Shown here: piece by piece, positions 1 to 5,014 of the stretch | How positions within the stretch are numbered: position 1 is the stretch's first letter | Layout: each line of letters starts with the position of its first letter | Assembly (NCBI GenBank): GCA_019508105.1 | Contig: JAEKMB010000186.1 | Span: 1-5,014, forward strand | Source: Alphaproteobacteria bacterium | GTDB taxonomy: Bacteria; Pseudomonadota; Alphaproteobacteria; Micropepsales; Micropepsaceae | Length of the DNA: 5,014 bases | Direction: 5' to 3' | Position numbers and translations under genes: made by a program | The notes under the pieces: generated by a model | Told to the model about the DNA's origin: nothing | Databases searched by the model: none | Seen by the model: the letters and a program-made list of their open reading frames with translations, nothing else

Positions 1-293
1 GGCGCGTAAGGCGCGTCATTGACCATTGTGTAGACCGGCTTGCCGCGATAGGCCCATTGGCCCTGGCCATCCTCGCGCCGGATGATGGTCCATTGTCCCA
101 GCGGCTTGGCGGAAGGCGCCGCCGGCAGCGGCTCCCAAATGGCCTGGCAGGCATCCTTGCAGGCCGAGCGCAGCGGCGTGTCCAGGTCATAAGTATAGAG
201 CCGCTGATTGCCCGGGCAGCGGCGAAAGACATAGCCCTTGGCGCCTTCATCGGTCAGTCCGACCTGTGCGGGATAAGGCAGGTTGAAATCCAA
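1..293 (-). CDS. COG4315 / Lipoprotein_15-type repeat protein, N-terminal part (3' end beyond window)
   Basis: Reading right to left from 293, the frame stays open to the window edge (97 codons). The protein contains LYTYDLDTPLRSACKDAC, then a W-E-P-L stretch, then GQWTIIRREDGQGQWAYRGK and PVYTMVNDAP. This alternation (aromatic-Y-D with a Cys pair and WxPL, then W-x(4)-R-x-DG-x-QWAYRGKPxY) is typical of the secreted/lipoprotein repeat family COG4315 (Pfam Lipoprotein_15), whose function is not established. Three Cys are visible, one in RRCPG and two in SACKDAC. The frame has no ATG before the domain. I chose TTG at 293-291 because an AGGAAG lies 6 nt upstream and the domain begins about ten residues later. 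With this start there is no signal peptide or lipobox, which is odd for the family. The upstream extension is low-complexity and would run into the divergent gene. Family assignment is fairly firm; the start is uncertain. Confidence 0.75.
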   Translation of the reverse strand, partial: MDFNLPYPAQVGLTDEGAKGYVFRRCPGNQRLYTYDLDTPLRSACKDACQAIWEPLPAAPSAKPLGQWTIIRREDGQGQWAYRGKPVYTMVNDAPYA

Positions 294-299
294 GGGCGG

Positions 300-305
300 C
301 TTCCT
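300..305 (-). promoter_or_regulatory. Ribosome binding site supporting a TTG start
   Basis: The minus strand reads AGGAAG here, followed by 6 nt and then TTG at 293-291. It is the only good Shine-Dalgarno/start pair in the frame of the leftmost gene, which lacks an upstream ATG or GTG, so it decides the start. Confidence 0.45.
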
Positions 306-329
306 GACGGGCTTTTTAGAATAGCATCT

Positions 330-358
330 TTGACGCTTGAGAGCGCGCTGGCTAGGGT
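330..358 (+). promoter_or_regulatory. Putative sigma70-type promoter of the LPMO-like gene
   Basis: TTGACG at 330-335 matches the -35 consensus at five of six bases. Exactly 17 bp later, TAGGGT at 353-358 keeps the most conserved -10 bases (T-A....T). Transcription would start near 365, about 20 nt before the ATG at 386. The site lies in the 92-bp gap between the divergent genes, so regulation may be shared. The -10 box is weak, and alphaproteobacterial promoters often diverge from consensus. Confidence 0.4.
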
Positions 359-370
359 GCGCCCGCAAAA

Positions 371-377
371 GATGGGG
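371..377 (+). promoter_or_regulatory. Ribosome binding site selecting ATG 386
   Basis: GATGGGG at 371-377 lies 8 nt before ATG 386, but only 2 nt before the in-frame GTG at 380. The spacing favours the ATG, which gives a clean signal peptide starting MKK. Confidence 0.45.
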
Positions 378-385
378 CTGTGGGC

Positions 386-994
386 ATGAAGAAATTGTTG
401 GGTTCTGCGGCGCTTGCCCTGCTGTTGCTGCCGGCGGCAGGCCAGGCACATTTCCGCCTGCTGGCGCCCGCCTCCTGGATCGAGGAGAACCAGCTGGGCG
501 ATCCGCAAAAGACCGCGCCCTGCGGCGGCACCAATGCCGATTTCGGCAAGCCCACCTATGCGGTGACCGACGTTAAAGGTGGCACCATGCTGCATGTGAA
601 GGTGCAGGAGACGGTCTATCATCCCGGCCATTACCGCATCGCCCTGGCCGTCAACTCGCCCACCGAATTGCCGGTCGATCCCAAGGCCGAGACCATGACC
701 AACGACAAGGGCGTGGTGATGTCGGTGTCCGGCGCGGTGATGAACCCGGCGGCGCCGCCGCTGCTGGCCGACGGGCTGTTCCAGCACAATGCCAAGAGTG
801 ATACGCCGTTCGAGACCGATGTGACGCTGCCCAACATCAACTGCAAAAGCTGCACCCTGCAGGTCGCCCAGTTCATGGAGATGCATCCGGTGAACAATCC
901 GGGCCAGTTCACCTATCACCATTGCGCGACACTCCACATCACCGCCGATCCCAGGAAGCCCCTGGACAGTGGCTGGGCGGTGGAGCGGCGCTAG
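386..994 (+). CDS. Secreted polysaccharide monooxygenase-like protein (SCE4755-type family)
   Basis: A 202-residue protein. Residues 1-21 form a Sec signal peptide: M-K-K, a Leu/Ala-rich core, then PAAGQA. Cleavage after Ala21 leaves His22-Phe as the mature N terminus, the defining feature of copper lytic polysaccharide monooxygenases. The mature part shows LGDPQKTAPCGG (37-48), YHPGHYRIAL (78-87), NCKSCTLQVAQFMEMHP (152-168) and YHHCATLHI (177-185). I recognise these as the bacterial family named SCE4755 polysaccharide monooxygenase-like. Candidate copper ligands are His22 with one of His79, His82 or His178/179. The four Cys (46, 153, 156, 180) could form two disulfides. The protein would act in the periplasm or outside the cell; activity on a polysaccharide is unproven for this family, and a copper-handling role is an alternative. 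An in-frame GTG at 380 would add two residues, but Shine-Dalgarno spacing favours 386. The stop codon overlaps that of the convergent neighbour. Confidence 0.85.
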   Translation: MKKLLGSAALALLLLPAAGQAHFRLLAPASWIEENQLGDPQKTAPCGGTNADFGKPTYAVTDVKGGTMLHVKVQETVYHPGHYRIALAVNSPTELPVDPKAETMTNDKGVVMSVSGAVMNPAAPPLLADGLFQHNAKSDTPFETDVTLPNINCKSCTLQVAQFMEMHPVNNPGQFTYHHCATLHITADPRKPLDSGWAVERR

Positions 995-1392
995 GCGTTC
1001 TTCTTCTTGGGCTTGGTGTTCAAGGCGACGGCCGCCTTGACCAGCGCCTTGAAGGCTTTTTCGTTCAACTTGCCGCCTTCGGGAATGTCGATGGCGCGCC
1101 GGACATTGCCCTCCAGGCTGGAATTGAACAGCTTGGCGGGGTCTGGCAGCGCCGCACCCTTGGCAAAGGTCAGCTTGACCACCCTCTTGTAAGTCTCGCC
1201 GGTGCAAATGATCCCGTCATGCTCCCACACCGGCACCCCGCGCCATTTCCAGGTCTCTTCCACATCGGGGTGGGCCTGGTGGATCAGGACGCGGACATGG
1301 GCCAGCATCTTTCCGCGCCAGTCGCCCAGCTCCTTGATGCGACCATCAATTAGTTTTGACGCGGATGCGGTTTTCGGTGCCGCCTTTTTCAT
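991..1392 (-). CDS. DUF1801 domain protein (YdhG-like)
   Basis: A 133-residue, probably cytoplasmic protein with no signal peptide. The core, residues 25-125, has the DUF1801 pattern: HPDVEETWKWRGVPVWEHDG (41-60), a conserved K-LTFAKGAAL segment (73-82) and an N-SLEGNVRRAIDI segment (90-103). Such proteins have a small alpha/beta fold and are sometimes labelled iron-chaperone-like or YdhG-like. No biochemical function is secure. Both ends are Lys-rich, MKKAAPKTASASK at the start and TKPKKKNA at the end, which could bind nucleic acid (inference). The start ATG (1392-1390) lies 9 nt after the stop of the upstream dehydratase gene with only a weak Shine-Dalgarno sequence, so translational coupling is likely and it appears to be the last gene of the operon. 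Its link to sugar-acid metabolism is not obvious; it may simply be co-transcribed. It converges on the LPMO-like gene with no space for a terminator between them. Confidence 0.85.
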   Translation of the reverse strand: MKKAAPKTASASKLIDGRIKELGDWRGKMLAHVRVLIHQAHPDVEETWKWRGVPVWEHDGIICTGETYKRVVKLTFAKGAALPDPAKLFNSSLEGNVRRAIDIPEGGKLNEKAFKALVKAAVALNTKPKKKNA

Positions 1393-1401
1393 GCCGCCAG
1401 C

Positions 1402-2604
1402 TTACCAGTCCACCACCGAACCGTCATCGGGATCGAACTTGGTCAGGTAAGGCCGCGGTTCCCCCACCTGGGCCATCAACTTGTTTTCGTCGATGGTGAT
1501 GCCCAGGCCGGGCTCGGTCAGCAGCGGGCGATGGCCGTTCACCACCGGCGGCAGCGGCTTGGCCAACAGGTCGGAATATTCATTGTCGCCGCGTTCCTGG
1601 ATCAGGAAGTTGGGAATGGCGGCGGCGATCTGCATGCTGGCGGCCAGCGAGCAGGGGCCTTGCGGATTGTGTGGCGCGATCGGGGCATAATAGGCCTCGG
1701 CCATGCCGGCGATGATCTTGAGTTCGGTGATGCCGCCGGCATAGCAGACATCCGGCTGCAGGATCATCGCCGCCTTCTTCTCCAGGATTTCGCGGAAGCC
1801 CCATTTGGTGAAGATGCGCTCGCCGGTGGCCAGCGGCACGCTCGTCTTGCTAGCCAGCTCCGCCATCACGTCCACATTCAGGGGCTGCACCACTTCCTCA
1901 TAGAACCAGGGGCTGTAAGGCTCCAGCGCCTTCATCAGCCGGATGGAGGTGGAGGGCTGCACCGCGCCATGGAATTCCACCCCGATATCCACCCCGCTGC
2001 CCATCTTCTTGCGCAGGGCGGCGAAGCGCTCGGTCGCCTCGGACACGAACTTGTCGCCTTCATTATACTTGAAGGGATTGCGCCCGGCGGTATCCGACAG
2101 GATCACCTTCATGGCATTGACGCCGTTCTTGCCGGCCTGGCCATAGACGCGGATGCGGTCGCGGGTCGGCCCGCCCATCAGCTTATAGACCGGCAACCCA
2201 TAGACCTTGCCGGTAATGTCCCACAGCGCCTGATCGATGCCCGAGGAGATGGCGGTCTTGATCGGGCCGCCGCGGTAAAAGGCGCCGCGCGCAATGGCCT
2301 GCCAGTGGAAGGCGACGCGGGTGGGATCCTGGCCGACCAGGTAATGGCTCACTTCCAGCGCCCCGGCGGCACAGGCCTTGGCATCGTCCTTCAGCATCTC
2401 GCCCCAGCCGGTAATGCCGGCGTCGGTGGAGATCTTCACGAACACCCAAGAATTCTTCAGCACAAAACTTTCGATCTTGGTGACGCGGATTTTTTCGCGC
2501 CCGCCCAGCGCAGCGCCCTGGCCGCGGGCGGGCAGGGTGGCGCCAAGCCCGAAAGCGGCGGCGGGTCCCAGCAGGTTGGCGATGGTGCGGCGGCGGTTGA
2601 ACAT
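1402..2604 (-). CDS. Enolase-superfamily sugar-acid dehydratase, galactonate dehydratase-like, with Tat-like signal
   Basis: A 400-residue mandelate racemase/muconate lactonizing enzyme family protein closest to D-galactonate dehydratase (DgoD), which converts an aldonate to a 2-keto-3-deoxyaldonate using Mg2+. The N-terminal capping domain spans about 38-155 and the barrel about 160-370. Aligned by eye to DgoD (remembered numbering), residues fall at a constant offset of +27: Glu210 and His212 (VEFHG; Asp183/His185 in DgoD), Glu236 (EE), Glu262 (TGER), Asp285 (QPD), His312 (HNPQGP) and Glu337. Metal ligands are spaced 26 and 26, as in the family. The oddity is Glu210, where DgoD has Asp. Residues 1-31 look like a Tat signal: NRRRTIANLLG, a hydrophobic stretch, then ATLPARGQGA. 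The enzyme may therefore be periplasmic. I chose ATG 2604 because AAGGGGA lies 7 nt upstream and it places the twin arginines at the N terminus. An in-frame ATG at 2649 would add 15 residues and bury the signal. Exact substrate unknown; galactonate, fuconate or another sugar acid is possible. Confidence 0.88.
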   Translation of the reverse strand: MFNRRRTIANLLGPAAAFGLGATLPARGQGAALGGREKIRVTKIESFVLKNSWVFVKISTDAGITGWGEMLKDDAKACAAGALEVSHYLVGQDPTRVAFHWQAIARGAFYRGGPIKTAISSGIDQALWDITGKVYGLPVYKLMGGPTRDRIRVYGQAGKNGVNAMKVILSDTAGRNPFKYNEGDKFVSEATERFAALRKKMGSGVDIGVEFHGAVQPSTSIRLMKALEPYSPWFYEEVVQPLNVDVMAELASKTSVPLATGERIFTKWGFREILEKKAAMILQPDVCYAGGITELKIIAGMAEAYYAPIAPHNPQGPCSLAASMQIAAAIPNFLIQERGDNEYSDLLAKPLPPVVNGHRPLLTEPGLGITIDENKLMAQVGEPRPYLTKFDPDDGSVVDW

Positions 2605-2611
2605 CTGGGCA

Positions 2612-2618
2612 TCCCCTT
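2612..2618 (-). promoter_or_regulatory. Strong ribosome binding site of the dehydratase gene
   Basis: The minus strand reads AAGGGGA, 7 nt before ATG 2604. It is the strongest Shine-Dalgarno sequence in the window and decides the start against the in-frame ATG at 2649. Confidence 0.65.
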
Positions 2619-2650
2619 TTTGCCCGCGATCCCGTACCGATTCCATCATC

Positions 2651-2671
2651 CTGTCCAGCCGCGCCGGACAG
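2651..2671. other. Intergenic inverted repeat / possible RNA hairpin
   Basis: CTGTCC (2651-2656) and GGACAG (2666-2671) form a perfect 6-bp stem around a 9-nt GC-rich loop. It lies in the 77-nt gap between the lactate dehydrogenase-like and dehydratase genes. No T-run follows on either strand, so it is not a standard intrinsic terminator. It could be an mRNA processing or stability element, an operator half-site pair, or chance in GC-rich DNA. Confidence 0.35.
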
Positions 2672-2681
2672 CATTCACAGC

Positions 2682-3830
2682 TTAGGGCTGCGTCAGCGCC
2701 AGGTCGCTGTCCAGCTTGCGCACATCGTTCTGCCCCGTCAGGGCCATGGCGACTTCCAGCTCTTCCCGCACGATCCCCAGCATGGCGGCAACGCCCGCTT
2801 CACCCCGCGCCGCCAGGGCATAAGCCCAGGCCCGCCCCAGCAGCACACCATCGGCGCCCAGCGCCATCGCCCGCAGCACATCCAGCCCCGAGCGGATGCC
2901 GCCATCCAGCAGCACCGTCATCTTGCCCGTCACCGCTTCGCGCACTGCCGGCAGTGCCGCAATGCTCGACAGTGAGCCGTCCAATTGCCGCCCGCCATGA
3001 TTGGAGACTACGATGCCGTCCATGCCTTCCTGGGCGGCGCGCGCCGCATCGCCCGGATCGGTGATGCCTTTGAGCACCAGCTTGCCTTTCCAATGCTGGC
3101 GCAGCCAGTCGATATCCTTGTAGGTCACCGAGGGATCGAAATTGCGCGCCACCCAGGCCTGGAACTGCTCCAGCCCGGCGCCGTTCGGCATGGCCGGCGC
3201 GACATTGCCGATGATCAGCGGCCGGCCGCGCAAACCCACGTCCCAGGCCCAGGCCGGATGAAACAGAATATCGAACAGCTTGTCGGGCCGGGCCAGCAGG
3301 CTTTGCGAGCCCGCCAGCCCGCCGATGCGGTCGCGGTAGCGGATGCCGTTGATGGCCAGGTCCACGGTGAGAAACAGGGTATCGGTACCGGCCGCTTCCA
3401 GCCGCGCCAGCAGGTCCGTCATGAAGCCGCGGTCGCGGATCATGTAAAGCTGCATCCAGAAAGGCGCCTTGGACGCCGCCCGCACTTCCGCCACCGGGCA
3501 GCAGGACATGGTGGACAGCACCATGGGAATGCCGGCGGCCTCGGCGGCCCGCACCGCTTGGGTCTCGCCCCGGCGGCGATAGAACCCGGCGATGCCGATG
3601 GGCGCCAGCGCGATCGGCAGCGCCATCTGCCGCCCGAACAGGGTGGTGGCGGTATTGATGTTCGACACGTCGCGCAGAACCTTCTGCCGCAAGGTGACCT
3701 TTTTGAAGTCCGAGACATTGCGGCGCAGCGTATGCTCGTCATAGGAGCCGCCATCGATATATTCGAACATAAAGCGCGGCAGGCGTTTCTGCGCCGCGTC
3801 GCGGAATCCGGCGTAATTGACGATTTTCAT
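2682..3830 (-). CDS. lldD: FMN-dependent alpha-hydroxy-acid dehydrogenase, L-lactate dehydrogenase (LldD) type
   Basis: A 382-residue protein of normal family length. It should oxidise an L-2-hydroxy acid, most likely L-lactate to pyruvate, passing electrons from FMN to the respiratory quinone pool at the inner membrane face. The resemblance to E. coli LldD runs end to end: FEYIDGGSYDEHTLRRN (22-38), a TLFGRQM-LPIALAP segment (63-77), an MSCCP-EV segment (108-116), HPAWAWDVG (191-199) and VVSNHGGRQLDG (274-285). Active-site residues of the family are present: Tyr24, Ser106, Gln127, Tyr129, Thr155, Asp157, Arg164, Lys254, catalytic His278, Arg281, and the FMN-phosphate region DGGIRSG (309-315) and GR (332-333). 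The frame is open far upstream through the transporter gene, but homology starts at the ATG at 3830, 5 nt after the transporter stop. The Shine-Dalgarno sequence is weak, suggesting translational coupling. The substrate could be another hydroxy acid produced in sugar-acid breakdown; lactate is favoured by similarity only. Confidence 0.9.
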   Translation of the reverse strand: MKIVNYAGFRDAAQKRLPRFMFEYIDGGSYDEHTLRRNVSDFKKVTLRQKVLRDVSNINTATTLFGRQMALPIALAPIGIAGFYRRRGETQAVRAAEAAGIPMVLSTMSCCPVAEVRAASKAPFWMQLYMIRDRGFMTDLLARLEAAGTDTLFLTVDLAINGIRYRDRIGGLAGSQSLLARPDKLFDILFHPAWAWDVGLRGRPLIIGNVAPAMPNGAGLEQFQAWVARNFDPSVTYKDIDWLRQHWKGKLVLKGITDPGDAARAAQEGMDGIVVSNHGGRQLDGSLSSIAALPAVREAVTGKMTVLLDGGIRSGLDVLRAMALGADGVLLGRAWAYALAARGEAGVAAMLGIVREELEVAMALTGQNDVRKLDSDLALTQP

Positions 3831-3835
3831 GAGGC

Positions 3836-5014
3836 TCAGGCTCTGGCTTTCAAGGGTTCGATCTCGGTGATCACGAACATGTAAACCACCGCACCCAGAA
3901 GGCAAATCCCGCCCGCCGTGATCAGCGGCACCACGAACGAGCCGCCGGTGATGGCCAGCATCACCCCGGTGAAGCTGGTGGTGACGATGCCGGCGATATT
4001 GGCGGCGAAGTTCTGGATGCCGCCGATGGAGGCGACATGGGCGGGCGAGGGCGCCACGTCTCCCGGCAGCGCCCAGATGCTGGCGGCGGTGAAGGCCAGC
4101 GCGCCATAGGCGATGGCGAAGAAGGCCAGCGCCACATAGACATTGGGCGCGAACACCGAAAGCGTGATCACCGACGAGGTCAGCATGCCGCCCACCAGGC
4201 AGGTCTTGCGCGCCGCGGTCAGGCTCCAGCCCCGGCGGTAGAGCGCGTCGGAGGCAAAGCCGCCCAGCTAGCCGCACGGGATCGAGACCAGCCCCGGCAA
4301 CAGGCCCAATGTGCCGAGCTGCGCCAGCGAGAAGCCGCGCGCCTGGATCAGATAGGTGGGAAACCAGGTGATGAAGAAATAGATCACGAAGTTCAGGCAG
4401 AAAAATCCGATCATCATGCCCCAGATGTTGCGATAGCCGAACAGCGACGACCACGGCACCTTGGCCTCGCTGGTGGGCACGCCGCGCTGGACTTGCAGCT
4501 CGGCCAGCTCCTCGCGGCTGACCTTGGGATGCTCCTCCGGGCGTCGGTACATGATGATCCAGAAGACGGTCCACACGATCCCCAGCGCGCCGGTGACGAC
4601 AAAGGACGTGCGCCAGCCCCAATTGAAGATCAGCCACGTCACCAGCGGCAGTGACAGGGCATTGCCGATGCGGCTGCCCGAGTCGAAGATGCTGGCGCAG
4701 AGGGCGCGCTCGCGGGCGGGAAACCAGTCCATGTTGATCTTGGCGCCCGACGGATAGGCGCCGGCCTCGCCCACGCCCAAAAGCAGCCGAAGGCCGATCA
4801 GGGTGCCGACGCCGCGCGCCAACCCCGTCAGGATGGTGGAGATGGACCACCACATCACCGCCAGGGCCAGGGCGATGCGGGCGCCGACCCGATCAATGAA
4901 CCAGCCGAACGGCAGCTGCATCACCGCATAGGTCCAGAAGAAGGCGCCCAGCACCACGCCCATCACCGCGGGGCCGATGCCGAACTCGGCGCGGATGGCG
5001 GTGGCGGCGACGGC
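3836..5014 (-). pseudogene. MFS sugar-acid transporter (anion:cation symporter type), interrupted by one in-frame amber codon; N terminus beyond window
   Basis: From the right edge, 248 codons read as an MFS transporter, then TAG (4270-4268), then 143 more codons in the same frame to TGA at 3838-3836. Before the TAG are the usual N-terminal segment (a stretch ending IRAEFGIGPAVMG, then AFFWTYAVMQLPFGWFIDR with the TM2-TM3 motif A, about 25-46), RLLLGVGEAGAYPSGAKINM, DWFPARERALCASIFDSGSR and the central loop MYRRPEEHPKVSREE. After it come LGGFASDALYRRGWS (the TM8-TM9 motif A copy) and helices to the end. The layout fits the ACS family (glucarate, galactonate and hexuronate importers). The TAG sits in IPCG-stop-LGGFASD, where family members often have Trp, so TGG to TAG is the simple explanation. 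No other damage is visible. This is either a recent nonsense mutation, a base-call error, or a read-through site. First gene of the operon seen here; about 30-40 N-terminal residues are missing. Confidence 0.85.

Noticed and set aside
318..323. Minus-strand -10-like box TATTCT for the leftmost gene
   Set aside because: No acceptable -35 element lies 16-18 bp upstream, so I do not list it as a promoter, although the position is plausible.
254..1207. 317-residue minus-strand open frame
   Set aside because: It runs antisense to the LPMO-like gene and out of frame with DUF1801. Its composition is Arg/Gln/His-rich, with no domain pattern.
2605..2649. Alternative upstream ATG for the dehydratase (15 extra residues)
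   Set aside because: It would place charged residues before the twin-arginine signal. The strong AAGGGGA Shine-Dalgarno lies inside this stretch and is correctly spaced for ATG 2604.
2629..2657. Minus-strand TGGACA as a -35 box for an internal dehydratase promoter
   Set aside because: No -10-like hexamer occurs at 16-18 bp spacing; the TGGACA is part of the inverted repeat.
1531..2685. 384-residue plus-strand open frame
   Set aside because: It is the antisense of the dehydratase gene, with His/Gly/Ala-rich low-complexity translation and no recognisable motif; a product of high GC.
2985..3884. 299-residue plus-strand open frame
   Set aside because: Antisense to the LldD-like gene, with biased composition and no family motif.
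3836..4195. Re-initiated short protein from GTG 4195 after the amber codon
   Set aside because: It would be only the last helices of the transporter, with no clear Shine-Dalgarno, and would not make a functional transporter alone.
4037..4654. 205-residue plus-strand open frame
   Set aside because: Antisense to the transporter, with Arg/Gln/His/Ala-rich composition and no motif.
2682..4853. 723-residue minus-strand open frame suggesting a fusion protein
   Set aside because: Only the part from ATG 3830 resembles a protein family. The upstream 341 codons are an Arg/His-rich out-of-frame reading of the transporter gene, which has clear family similarity in another frame.

Overview
The window is GC-rich (roughly two thirds G+C by eye, with strong G/C preference at third codon positions) and densely packed with genes. 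Gene content and codon use suggest an alphaproteobacterium, or a similar high-GC Gram-negative. This is an inference from gene families, because no rRNA or other taxonomic marker is present. I see no tRNA, rRNA, CRISPR array, insertion sequence, phage gene or long repeat.

Left part (1-994): two divergent genes flank a 92-bp intergenic region (294-385). On the minus strand is the N-terminal part of a COG4315/Lipoprotein_15-type repeat protein that runs off the left edge. It appears to start at TTG and shows no signal peptide. On the plus strand, behind a recognisable sigma70-like promoter, is a small secreted protein of the polysaccharide-monooxygenase-like (SCE4755-type) family. Its predicted signal-peptidase cleavage exposes an N-terminal histidine, as a copper histidine brace requires.

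Right part (991-5014): four genes all lie on the minus strand and probably form one operon, read from high to low coordinates. They are an MFS transporter of the anion:cation symporter (sugar-acid) type, an FMN-dependent L-lactate dehydrogenase-like enzyme (LldD type), an enolase-superfamily dehydratase of galactonate-dehydratase type carrying a Tat-like signal, and a small DUF1801 protein. Gaps are 5, 77 and 9 nt. The DUF1801 gene runs tail-to-tail into the plus-strand LPMO-like gene, and a single CTAG supplies the stop codons of both.

Working model (inference): the operon handles a sugar acid or other hydroxy-acid. The dehydratase would convert an aldonate to a 2-keto-3-deoxy acid, the MFS protein would import substrate or product, and the FMN enzyme would oxidise an L-2-hydroxy acid such as lactate to the keto acid. 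Two points complicate this. The transporter frame is broken by one in-frame amber codon where a Trp codon is expected. The dehydratase has Glu where family members normally have the first metal-binding Asp. I see no clear evidence of a wholly new system. The most notable items are the amber codon, the Asp-to-Glu change, the apparent export of the dehydratase, and the LPMO-like protein.
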